Assembly (NCBI GenBank): GCA_900556665.1
Contig: USPX01000034.1
Coordinates: 1-14,088, forward strand
Direction: 5' to 3'
Source: an uncultured Eubacteriales bacterium
Lineage (GTDB): Bacteria > Bacillota_A > Clostridia > Lachnospirales > Cellulosilyticaceae
DNA: 14,088 nt
Numbering within the stretch: the first letter of the stretch is position 1; each line of letters starts with the position of its first letter. The translations under genes and the position numbers were made by a program. The notes beneath the pieces are model-generated. The model saw only the letters and a program-made list of their open reading frames with translations, searched no databases and was not told the DNA's origin. This document shows, in pieces, positions 6,169-13,261 of this stretch.

Positions 6169-6903
6169 TTAGCGATGCTGTTCAATATAAAATTGGAATT
6201 GATCTGAACGGTATATTGCTTCAAAATATTCTACAGTAACTTCCATTCCTCTATATTGTCCATATACTTGTCCCTTAAAGAGCATAACAGGTGCGCCTTC
6301 TTTTACCTTAAGTTGTAATGCCACCTCTTCACTTGCTAATATTGCTTCTACTGTTCTTATAGCTCTTGTAATAACGATTCCATAATCTTTTTCTATTACT
6401 TTATATAGAGATTCTTTATTGAAATCCACATCTTCGATCCCTGGTACTAGCGCATATGGTATATGACTTTTATTTTTGTTAATTGGGATATCATCACCAT
6501 AAATAACACGCTCCATATAGAATGTGTCTTCATTAGGGCTAATGCCTAACATCTTAGCTACTTTTTTAGATGGCTTTTCAATATTTTCTTTAAGAACATA
6601 TGGTTTAGGTTCTAATCCATAACGTCTAATATCTTCACTGCAACCAGATAATTTAATTAATCCTTGTTCAAAGCCCCTACCTTTGACAAATGTCCCCTTT
6701 CCTTGTTTTTTGTATAAATAACCTTCATTAACTAGTTCATCAATTGCTTTTCTTACAGTTGTACGACTCAAGTTATATGTCTGCATAAGTTTTGGTTCAG
6801 ATGGAATACATTCATCTACACCAATTTCTTCATTTTCAATCATATCAATAATTATATTTTTAAGTTGATAATACATAGGTCCTAAATTATTTTTCATCTG
6901 CAT
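6169..6903 (-). CDS. GntR-family repressor, HutC/UTRA subfamily
   Basis: A 244-residue cytoplasmic DNA-binding regulator. Residues 8-74 form the GntR winged helix, with IPSEPKLMQTYNLSRTTVRK around 33-52 covering the helix-turn-helix and GKGTFVKG the wing. Residues from about 95 to 235 match a UTRA effector domain, which in relatives binds sugars, sugar phosphates or amino acid derivatives. The effector cannot be read from the sequence. AAGGGAAG (complement of 6911-6918) is 7 bases from the ATG at 6903; a second in-frame ATG two codons later is less well placed. It lies 177 bases upstream of the transaldolase gene on the same strand, and the palindromic site there suggests local control. No copy of that palindrome is seen before its own gene, so autoregulation is not evident except through read-through. 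Confidence 0.9.
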   Translation of the reverse strand: MQMKNNLGPMYYQLKNIIIDMIENEEIGVDECIPSEPKLMQTYNLSRTTVRKAIDELVNEGYLYKKQGKGTFVKGRGFEQGLIKLSGCSEDIRRYGLEPKPYVLKENIEKPSKKVAKMLGISPNEDTFYMERVIYGDDIPINKNKSHIPYALVPGIEDVDFNKESLYKVIEKDYGIVITRAIRTVEAILASEEVALQLKVKEGAPVMLFKGQVYGQYRGMEVTVEYFEAIYRSDQFQFYIEQHR

Positions 6904-6948
6904 GTGTCATCTTCCCTTATCTATCTTTTTGTTTATTTTCTTGTCTCT

Positions 6949-6957
6949 ATTATAACA
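6949..6957 (-). promoter_or_regulatory. Extended -10 promoter of the GntR gene
   Basis: TGTTATAAT on the minus strand is a perfect TATAAT with the upstream TG of extended -10 promoters. No good -35 box is found at 16-18 bases. The ATG follows 45 bases downstream. Confidence 0.5.
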
Positions 6958-6999
6958 TAATTTAACTTACTGCTATTTTTTATAAATGTAATAAAATAG

Positions 7000-7037
7000 A
7001 AAAGGGATTATCGTAAAATTTTACGATAATCCCTTTT
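7000..7037. terminator. Bidirectional terminator, perfect 38-bp palindrome
   Basis: The 19 bases at 7000-7018 are the exact inverse of 7019-7037, starting AAAAGGGATT and ending AATCCCTTTT. It begins 26 bases after the chemoreceptor stop codon. On the minus strand it is followed by TTTTC and more T-rich sequence, so it should end the chemoreceptor transcript before the GntR promoter. Confidence 0.8.
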
Positions 7038-7063
7038 AAACTAAAACCTCTTATGTATCAATT

Positions 7064-8809
7064 TTAGTCTAATTTATATTGACTAATAACCTCATCCATT
7101 AATTCAATACCTTTATTATTTTCTTTAGTTCTTGTATCCATTTGTTGCATGCTATAATCCATTTTTTCAGCTATTTTAGTAACATTCATTGTACGTTCCA
7201 TAGATTCTTCTACTGTACCTGCAATTTTACCAATTGCTCCATCTACATAAGCCATTGCACTTTGTAAATTCTCTGTTTGTTGCTTAAAGCCATTCATTAA
7301 TTCTCTAATTGATTTAGCATCTTCATTATACTCATTTCCAAGCTGTACAAGCTTATCATAATCTGTCATTATACTACTCTCAAGGTATTCTACCATGTTA
7401 CTACTTAGCTTAACTAAATCATTTACGACTTCAATAACTTTACTACTTGCTTGTTGTATTTCATTAGCAGTTACCGTTGTATTATCTGCAAGTTTAGCAA
7501 CCTCTTGCGCTACTATAGAGAAGCCTCTACCTTGTTCACCAGCTCTTGCCGCTTCAATATTTGCATTTAATGCAAGTAGGCTTGTTTGATCTGCAATATC
7601 AATGATATTTTTAGTAAGCTCACTGATTTGTTCTACTGATTTTGCCTCTTTAATTTGTTGTTCTAAATTACTTTGTACTGCTTTTAAGTTGTTACTAATA
7701 ACTTCTTGTGATTTTTCTGCATCTTCTCTTAATCTTGCAGACTTAACTTCAATTTCTTCTGAAAACTCAAATCCACATGCTGTTTTTTCTTTAATGTCTC
7801 CAATTGAATCTAGAACATTATCTGTCATATCTTTAGCTTGTACAAAGGAATTATTTGTCTCCTCCATAGAGCCATACATTTCTTGCATTGTTGCTGATAC
7901 TTGCATGATTTGATCTACAGATTGTTCCATATCCCCTGTAAATATCTCAAATGATTCTTTAATACCATTTGAAGAAGCTCTAATTCTTAACATACTATTA
8001 CGGATATTTTCTAAAAGTGCATTGATGTTTCCTGCAATTACTTCTAATTCATCGCCTGAATCAACTTCGATTTTCTTAGTTAAGTCTCCATCGCTGTAAA
8101 TTACATCAATTAATTTTTGGTTAACAACAAACATATTTTTACCTATACGTCTAGCGAGTATTATGTTGATTGTAATAATAAGTAATAAACAAATTATTCC
8201 TGTTAATAATAATTTAACCATTAAGGAATTTACTTGTTTTTGAATCTTAGAAACTTCACAGTCAACTGCCATAAGTCCTACTACTTGATTTTTACTGTTA
8301 TAGATAGGCGCATATGCAGTATAAAATACGCCCCATTCATCATGTGAAGCCTCGGCTGTTACAGTTGCTTTACCTTTAAATGCTTCTAACATTTCAGGCG
8401 CTAAGTCGTATGGAACTCCTATATTATAAGGATCTCCTGCTGGATCGGCAGCTACAATGAACTGTACTTGTTCCTCATTTAACTCTCTTAATGAATATAC
8501 ATAATTCACTTCTTGTGAGTTAAAATATTTAAACATTTCTTTTTGCATTTTTTGATAAACTTCTGTGTTTTCATCACCTATATTTAATGTTTCAAATAAG
8601 TCACCATTTGTCTCTTCTGCTGCTATTTCTGCTAGAGCGATTACGTTTTTCTTTGTAGCTGCTTCTAAATAATTAGATACAATTTTATATGCTACCCCAC
8701 TTAGTATTAAGCAAACCATTAACCCAACTAAAATCCCATTTAAAGCTATCGTAAATTCAATACTTCTTCTTTTAGTCTTAATACGTTTTAACTTCCTTGT
8801 TTCTTCCAT
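7064..8809 (-). CDS. Methyl-accepting chemotaxis protein with Cache-like sensor
   Basis: A membrane chemoreceptor (581 residues) expected to signal through CheW/CheA. It has a short basic N-terminus, TM1 at about 20-42, an extracellular sensor of about 150 residues (43-195) that looks Cache-like (YVYSLREL and FIVAADP motifs), TM2 at 196-218 and HAMP at about 219-272. A cytoplasmic coiled coil follows, with the conserved hairpin tip around 404-440 ([20 protein letters not shown], then [10 protein letters not shown]). No CheR/CheB-tethering pentapeptide is seen at the C-terminus. CTCCTCT at 8819-8825 is the complement of the ribosome binding site, 9 bases from the ATG. No other chemotaxis gene is nearby, so it appears to be an orphan receptor with its own promoter and terminator. 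The ligand is unknown. Confidence 0.93.
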   Translation of the reverse strand: MEETRKLKRIKTKRRSIEFTIALNGILVGLMVCLILSGVAYKIVSNYLEAATKKNVIALAEIAAEETNGDLFETLNIGDENTEVYQKMQKEMFKYFNSQEVNYVYSLRELNEEQVQFIVAADPAGDPYNIGVPYDLAPEMLEAFKGKATVTAEASHDEWGVFYTAYAPIYNSKNQVVGLMAVDCEVSKIQKQVNSLMVKLLLTGIICLLLIITINIILARRIGKNMFVVNQKLIDVIYSDGDLTKKIEVDSGDELEVIAGNINALLENIRNSMLRIRASSNGIKESFEIFTGDMEQSVDQIMQVSATMQEMYGSMEETNNSFVQAKDMTDNVLDSIGDIKEKTACGFEFSEEIEVKSARLREDAEKSQEVISNNLKAVQSNLEQQIKEAKSVEQISELTKNIIDIADQTSLLALNANIEAARAGEQGRGFSIVAQEVAKLADNTTVTANEIQQASSKVIEVVNDLVKLSSNMVEYLESSIMTDYDKLVQLGNEYNEDAKSIRELMNGFKQQTENLQSAMAYVDGAIGKIAGTVEESMERTMNVTKIAEKMDYSMQQMDTRTKENNKGIELMDEVISQYKLD

Positions 8810-8913
8810 GTGTTAATTCTCCTCTAAGCCTTCCCACCTGTATTATTATTAAAAAAAACTATGTAATTTAATTCTCCCCCAACATATTAATAGATTATTT
8901 TAATCTTCAACCT

Positions 8914-8942
8914 ATTTTAACATATATTTACACTTGTTTCCA
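8914..8942 (-). promoter_or_regulatory. Promoter of the chemoreceptor gene
   Basis: On the minus strand TGGAAA (8937-8942), a 17-base spacer and TAAAAT (8914-8919) preceded by TG at the extended -10 position. No SigD-type motility promoter was recognised. Confidence 0.5.
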
Positions 8943-8993
8943 CATTTTTCTAAATTTCCCTTCATTATTTCATTTTATTGATTGACAATTTTA

Positions 8994-9037
8994 AAAAGTC
9001 AGCCTTTAAGAGCATTTACTCCTAAAGGCTGACTTTT
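8994..9037 (-). terminator. Intrinsic terminator after the ferritin-like gene
   Basis: A perfect 15-bp stem pairs 8994-9008 with 9023-9037 around a 14-base loop. It overlaps the last bases of the ferritin-like stop codon. On the minus strand the stem ends in TTTT and is followed by T/A-rich sequence. Confidence 0.75.
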
Positions 9038-9500
9038 ATGACATACCATTTACTTGTTTATATTTATAAAGCATTTCTGCATGATTTTGTTCTTCGATTT
9101 GAATATCTGCTAAAAGTTTACGTACATCTGAATCGCCAAAGGCAAATACATCTGAGTTATATTCACTAGAAACCATCTTTTCTGTTCCTATACTGTCAGT
9201 TGCTAAAAAACAATCTTTGTCTTTAGAGGTTTGATCTGCACAACCACATCCATTATAGGTTCCCTTTGGGTTATAGTTTCTTCCTCTATCATCATTACAA
9301 TCGCAGCTTGGCACCTCTCCGTCTAAAACTTGTTGTAATGAATTATAATGTTGTTGTTCATTTTCTTTAAGTTGATTAAATAAATCTTTAAGCTCTGCAT
9401 CACAAGCCTGATTTGCATATGTCTCATACTTTTTAATACATTCTTGTTCTTGAGTTTGTAAGTCTTTAATTGTAGATTTTTCTTTTTCAGTTAATACCAT
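9036..9500 (-). CDS. Ferritin-like/CotF-like protein with a Cys-rich middle
   Basis: A 154-residue soluble protein that looks like the ferritin-like helical group including CotF-type spore coat proteins and rubrerythrin relatives. Two ExxH motifs are visible, E48-H51 (ENEQQHYNSL) and E137-H140 (EEQNHAEMLY). Additional acidic residues lie in the first helix (E18, E20, E26). Together they resemble a possible di-metal site. Between the two helical halves lies a cysteine-rich segment with C66, C68, C85, C87 and C97, which usual CotF proteins lack. GAGGTGA (complement of 9507-9513) is 6 bases from the ATG at 9500 and only 3 from an in-frame TTG, so the ATG is preferred. It is the last gene before a strong terminator and may be cotranscribed with the two upstream genes (75-base gap). 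Function in the spore coat or in redox/metal handling is inference. Confidence 0.65.
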   Translation of the reverse strand: MVLTEKEKSTIKDLQTQEQECIKKYETYANQACDAELKDLFNQLKENEQQHYNSLQQVLDGEVPSCDCNDDRGRNYNPKGTYNGCGCADQTSKDKDCFLATDSIGTEKMVSSEYNSDVFAFGDSDVRKLLADIQIEEQNHAEMLYKYKQVNGMS

Positions 9501-9575
9501 CAAGCGTCACCTCATGTCTTAAAGTTAATTACGCTTTTAGTATGGTCACTTTTTATCTTTATATACTTCTGCGAT

Positions 9576-10061
9576 TTACTCCTCAGATATTTTAGCAATT
9601 TCACCTTTAAAGTATGTATAATAGTGTATTTCACTTAAACGATTTTTTCCACTTAAGCATACCATGAATATGCCTTCTCGTCCTCTCTCAATGTCTCGTC
9701 CATCTTCATATATTTCAATACGTTCATCCGTTTTCATAGTTATCTTAACTTGTGATTCAATAAGACGCATTGGCTTTGTTGGTAACTGTACATTGTATAA
9801 CCCCCATGTTACTAAAAAGTTTATGCCTAGTGCACTTCCAAAAAGTATGTTTACTAAACACCATTCTAAAAAGGTATCTGTCATAACATAAGTAAACATT
9901 AAAAACGCTCCAATAATAGGTATACTTGCTACAACCTCTAAACATCGTGCCGTCTTCCCCTTAGCTTCTATCTTTCCTTTCTGGGCCCAATGCTTTTTAA
10001 TAAAAAATAAAATAAGTCCTATAATAACTAGCCACATACCAATTAATTCTAGCTGATTCAT
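9576..10061 (-). CDS. Small membrane protein, unknown function
   Basis: I do not recognise this family. From the ATG at 10061 the protein has 161 residues, with three likely membrane helices (about 4-21, 43-61 and 66-88). Basic residues follow the first helix (IKKHW), suggesting that loop is cytoplasmic. The charged tail (95-161) has a beta-rich look, as in small PH-like or DUF membrane proteins. An in-frame ATG at 10073 is possible, but GGAG (complement of 10068-10071) lies 6 bases before the ATG at 10061. It stands between the LRR gene (78-base gap) and the ferritin-like gene, all on the same strand with no terminator between them, which suggests one transcript. Confidence 0.6.
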   Translation of the reverse strand: MNQLELIGMWLVIIGLILFFIKKHWAQKGKIEAKGKTARCLEVVASIPIIGAFLMFTYVMTDTFLEWCLVNILFGSALGINFLVTWGLYNVQLPTKPMRLIESQVKITMKTDERIEIYEDGRDIERGREGIFMVCLSGKNRLSEIHYYTYFKGEIAKISEE

Positions 10062-10139
10062 CTTTATCTCCATTTCCCAAAATATAATCTATACAATGTT
10101 ATACTCAATATATCTCTTTTATTATTGATAGCTTAATTC

Positions 10140-11384
10140 TTAAATAATATAATCCCATGGATTCTTAGGCTTTAGTTTTTCTAAGAAAGCTTTTAACTTA
10201 GGTGTTAATTTCTTTTGATCTATCTCACTAATTGAAACAACCTTAAGCTTATTTAATGCCATAAGTGCTTCTGACACCTCTGACATATGTTCTACACTTA
10301 AATATAACGCTTTTAAATTCTTAAGTTCTGTAATACCTAATGGAAATGCCTTTAATGGCATGGCACTTAAATCAAGTATCTCTAGCTTTTGTAACTTTGC
10401 AATATCAAAGCCTAATTCACTTACCTTATTACCTGTTATTCTAAGACATTCTAATTCTGTAAGTTTTTCTAATGACCTAGGCAGACATTTAACTTCGTTA
10501 TCAAAAATCTCAAGCTTTTTAAGTGTCTTAATCTCACCTATTTCTTCTGGTATTGCTTCTTGATGCCAGCCCCAAAGAACTGCTTCTTCTCTTTCTTGAT
10601 AAGCATACTCCTTTAATGTTAATATAAGCTCTTCTCGTTTGTCGTTTATTTCTGCTTTTGATTTTTTTACAACTTTAGTATTATTTTCACCTTCTAATGG
10701 ATAGTACGCTATACCACCTAATATAATAGGATCTAATGTCACTTTTTCTTCTTTTATATCATTTATATTAGCCGCATCATGAGGGATTCGTAACTGTCTA
10801 AAAACCTGATATTGTTTCTGTGTTAGTACTAATGACCCCATATGTTCATGAGAACAAATAGAACAGATTACTTCTCCATCCTTACAAAATGCTGGATCAT
10901 CTAATTCAAATTCTTCTTTTGCTAGAATAATCCTATCATAAAGTGTTTGCATTTTTTCAAACTTAGCTTTTATATTGCCCTCGCTTGTAAAATAATACTG
11001 AATCTTTTCCCCCCCTAATGTACAATGGGTTTCACAAGTTACTTCTCTCTTTTTGAGGCCATACTGTACTAAATATTTATCTTTTAATACCTCTATCTTA
11101 TCTTGCGATATAGCATAACTGCTGCCTATTTGTTCTATACGCTCCTGACTATCTGCTATACGTTCATTAATCTCTTCAATTGACATTCCCATTTTTTCAA
11201 AACGTGTACTTGATTTATAAATAGCCTCTTTAGCCTCATCTTTCAGCATATGTGCTGAAAATTCATCTCCTAAAATCACCTCATCACTTATAGAAAAGCA
11301 AAAGTTTATAAAGTGCTTAAGCTTTTCTCCCCTTATATTCTCTACTAAGTTTACAACTATTTTTCCCTTTTGCGGCTTTATCAT
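10140..11384 (-). CDS. Leucine-rich repeat protein
   Basis: A 414-residue protein without a signal peptide or membrane segment. The first 270 residues are unfamiliar: predicted helices at 45-110, a pair C117/C121, and a cluster C167, C174, C177 with H179 and H181 (CSICSHEH) that could bind a metal. Residues from about 275 to 395 hold roughly five leucine-rich repeats spaced 22-23 residues apart (for example LKKLEIFDNEVKCLP and LECLRITGNKVSEL). Such repeats normally mediate protein-protein contacts. AGGAG (complement of 11393-11397) is 8 bases from the ATG. It heads the putative LRR-membrane-ferritin-like unit. Its role cannot be inferred from sequence. Confidence 0.75.
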   Translation of the reverse strand: MIKPQKGKIVVNLVENIRGEKLKHFINFCFSISDEVILGDEFSAHMLKDEAKEAIYKSSTRFEKMGMSIEEINERIADSQERIEQIGSSYAISQDKIEVLKDKYLVQYGLKKREVTCETHCTLGGEKIQYYFTSEGNIKAKFEKMQTLYDRIILAKEEFELDDPAFCKDGEVICSICSHEHMGSLVLTQKQYQVFRQLRIPHDAANINDIKEEKVTLDPIILGGIAYYPLEGENNTKVVKKSKAEINDKREELILTLKEYAYQEREEAVLWGWHQEAIPEEIGEIKTLKKLEIFDNEVKCLPRSLEKLTELECLRITGNKVSELGFDIAKLQKLEILDLSAMPLKAFPLGITELKNLKALYLSVEHMSEVSEALMALNKLKVVSISEIDQKKLTPKLKAFLEKLKPKNPWDYII

Positions 11385-11442
11385 AATCTATTCTCCTATT
11401 TTATCTTTTAACAATATCTTTACGATATTATGGTTAAGACTT

Positions 11443-11451
11443 ATTATAGCA
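11443..11451 (-). promoter_or_regulatory. Extended -10 promoter before the LRR gene
   Basis: On the minus strand ATGCTATAAT gives a perfect TATAAT (11443-11448) with TG one base upstream. No good -35 box is visible. Between it and the gene AATATC (11413-11418) and GATATT (11424-11429) form a small inverted repeat that might be a regulator site. Confidence 0.45.
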
Positions 11452-11514
11452 TGTTTGTTTTGTAACATTATAAACTATAAATTTATTTACTGATTTATAT
11501 AAGACCCAAAACAA

Positions 11515-11545
11515 AGGAGGTGCCGCTATGTTTGCGCCACCTCCT
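11515..11545 (-). terminator. Terminator after the deformylase gene
   Basis: AGGAGGTGCCGC (11515-11526) and GCGCCACCTCCT (11534-11545) pair with one mismatch around a 7-base loop. On the minus strand the stem is followed by TTTGTTTTG. It lies about 10 bases after the deformylase stop codon. Confidence 0.7.
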
Positions 11546-11555
11546 AAGGTTATAT

Positions 11556-11969
11556 CTAGATTAAAATTCCTTCACAGTGATCGATTTCATGTTGAATCAC
11601 TTGTGCTACGAAACCATTAAACTTTTGTTTTTTCTTTTTGAAGTTTCTATCTTGATAAGCTACTTCAATAGAAACATATCTTTTCGCCATTTTAGTCCCT
11701 TCATGTGATAAGCAAGCTTCTTCTTCCTCATACATTGATTGACTATGACTTACAATTTGTGGGTTTACTAATGGAATGAATTGTTTTCCCATTTTAACAA
11801 TGATAATGCGGGCACGTTCACCAATTTGATTGGCCGCAAGTCCTACACAAATATCCTCATTAGCCTTGGCTGTATCAATCATATCATCAATAATGTGTAA
11901 ATCTTCTTTTGTTGCTTCTACTGCTTTTTGAATTAATCTCTCATTATCTTTAACGATTTCTCTAACCAT
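11556..11969 (-). CDS. def: Peptide deformylase, short form
   Basis: A metalloenzyme that removes the N-formyl group from nascent proteins. All three family motifs are present: GLAANQIG at 43-50 (Q48), EACLSHEG at 84-91 (metal ligand C86) and QHEIDHCEG at 126-134 (H127 and H131 as ligands, E128 as general base). At 137 residues it is shorter than typical deformylases (150-185), ending four residues after the third motif, and motif II has EAC in place of the usual EGC. It could be a secondary deformylase; no fmt or other translation gene is adjacent. The likely ribosome binding site AAGGA (complement of 11974-11978) is only 4 bases from the ATG, directly next to a hairpin. Confidence 0.85.
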   Translation of the reverse strand: MVREIVKDNERLIQKAVEATKEDLHIIDDMIDTAKANEDICVGLAANQIGERARIIIVKMGKQFIPLVNPQIVSHSQSMYEEEEACLSHEGTKMAKRYVSIEVAYQDRNFKKKKQKFNGFVAQVIQHEIDHCEGILI

Positions 11970-11978
11970 TTCTTCCTT

Positions 11979-12002
11979 GCAATCTAATTGTTCTTAGATT
12001 GC
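11979..12002 (-). terminator. Hairpin between the PotD-like gene and the deformylase gene
   Basis: GCAATCTAA (11979-11987) and TTAGATTGC (11994-12002) form a perfect 9-bp stem with a 6-base loop. No T-run follows on either strand, so it is more likely an RNA-stabilising or translation-influencing structure than a strong terminator. It ends one base before the deformylase ribosome binding site. Confidence 0.45.
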
Positions 12003-12023
12003 TTCTCCCTTCATAGTGTTAGT

Positions 12024-13073
12024 CTATTGTACTTTTACTTGTGTCCAAACTTCATCATATAACTGTTTATCTTCTAAACTAAAGCTGCTATATAACTCAC
12101 ATAAGTCCATAAGCTCTTGTGACATATAAGCATTAGGATTATTTCTAATATGCTCATCTTGTTCCATTCTAGCTTCTTTATTTGGTGTTGTATAACCAAT
12201 CTCATCAGCTATTCTTAAAGCACTTTCTTTATCACTTAAGAAGTTAATAAACTTCTCAGCTCCTTCTACATTTTTTGCATTGCTTGGAATACATAAGCTA
12301 TCAATCCAGAAGTTAGCACCTTCTTTAGGTACGACATATACAAGGTCTGAATCTTCATCTTGTAAGTTAAGTCCTTCACCAGACCAAATCATGTTAATAG
12401 CTGTCTCATGGTTTGCAATCATACCTGTTCCATTGTCTACACCGTATAATGGATCTACTAACTCTCTTTGCTTTAATAAAAGTTGTTTGGCTTCTTCAAG
12501 CTCTGCTGGATTTGTTGAGTTTAATGAATATCCTAATTTCTTTAAAGCTGCTCCAATTGTATCACGGTATGTGTCAAACATAAAGATTTTATCTTTATAC
12601 TTTTCATCCCATAAAATATCCCAACTATCTACTGGTTCATCTACCATTGTTTTATTGTAAATAAGTCCTACTGTTCCAAACATGTAAGGTACTGAATACT
12701 TATTATCTGGATCCATGCTTAAATTTAAATAAGCTTCATCCATTTGATTGATATTAGGGATATTTTCTTTATTAAGCTCTTGTACAAGTCCTTCTTCAAT
12801 CATTTTAGGCATTAAAGCATCTGAAACTAAAATAACATCATACTGTACACCGCTATTAGCAACTTTTTGGTACATTGTATCCATATCATCAAAGGTATTC
12901 ATATTTACCTTAATACCATATTGTTTTTCAAACTCTTTAAGTGTTTCAGTGTCTATATTTTCACCATAGTTATAAAATGTAATTGTTTGCGTAGTTTTTC
13001 CACAACCAACCGATAATATAGCAGTAAATAATACACAAGTTCCAAAACTTATCCACTTTGTTAATTTACTCAT
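12024..13073 (-). CDS. potD: PotD-like polyamine-binding lipoprotein of an ABC transporter
   Basis: The extracellular substrate-binding protein of a spermidine/putrescine importer (349 residues from the ATG chosen). It has a lipoprotein signal: basic MSKLTKW, a hydrophobic stretch to about residue 20 and LSVGC with C24 as the lipidated cysteine. Residues matching the E. coli PotD polyamine pocket are D167 and D171 (FDTYRD), W230 (MIWSG), W256 and D258 (NFWIDSL), so polyamine binding is well supported. GYTTPNKEA near 293-301 is another family motif. AGGAGG (complement of 13083-13088) precedes the ATG at 13073 by 9 bases, which excludes the ATG at 13100. No potA, potB or potC is adjacent: downstream lies a deformylase and upstream a Cache-HAMP sensor. 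It may serve a transporter elsewhere or present ligand to a receptor. Confidence 0.88.
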   Translation of the reverse strand: MSKLTKWISFGTCVLFTAILSVGCGKTTQTITFYNYGENIDTETLKEFEKQYGIKVNMNTFDDMDTMYQKVANSGVQYDVILVSDALMPKMIEEGLVQELNKENIPNINQMDEAYLNLSMDPDNKYSVPYMFGTVGLIYNKTMVDEPVDSWDILWDEKYKDKIFMFDTYRDTIGAALKKLGYSLNSTNPAELEEAKQLLLKQRELVDPLYGVDNGTGMIANHETAINMIWSGEGLNLQDEDSDLVYVVPKEGANFWIDSLCIPSNAKNVEGAEKFINFLSDKESALRIADEIGYTTPNKEARMEQDEHIRNNPNAYMSQELMDLCELYSSFSLEDKQLYDEVWTQVKVQ

Positions 13074-13115
13074 ATTATTTTTCCTCCTAGTTACTTCCAT
13101 TTACTTTTTTATTTC

Positions 13116-13121
13116 ATTATA
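13116..13121 (-). promoter_or_regulatory. -10 box before the PotD-like gene
   Basis: On the minus strand a perfect TATAAT stands about 42 bases before the start codon and after the terminator at 13191-13237. This suggests the gene has its own promoter. No convincing -35 box was found. Confidence 0.4.
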
Positions 13122-13190
13122 CATTAAATGCTTACAATAAATAAATATAAAAAATTTTATTCAGTATTAACAATTATATTTATCATTGAA

Positions 13191-13237
13191 AGGCAAAATG
13201 CTACAAAGTTATTAATTATCTTTGTAGCATTTTGCCT
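13191..13237 (-). terminator. Strong terminator hairpin between the sensor gene and the PotD-like gene
   Basis: A perfect 18-bp stem (13191-13208 with 13220-13237) and an 11-base loop lie 24 bases after the sensor gene's stop codon. The T-run after the stem on the minus strand is short (TTT), but the stem is long and stable. Confidence 0.7.
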
Positions 13238-13261
13238 ATTAAATTTCCCTTATTGATCTAA

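Noticed and set aside
7395..7913. Plus-strand open frames opposite the chemoreceptor signalling domain
   Set aside because: They are shadows of the conserved methyl-accepting domain on the other strand.
11514..11650. AAAGGAGG followed by ATG at 11528 on the plus strand, looking like a gene start antisense to def
   Set aside because: The GGAGG is one arm of the deformylase terminator stem. The frame is short, antisense to a gene with all catalytic motifs, and its translation has no recognisable features.
12280..12969. Plus-strand frames inside the PotD-like gene
   Set aside because: They are antisense to a full-length lipoprotein gene with intact binding residues and lack start signals.
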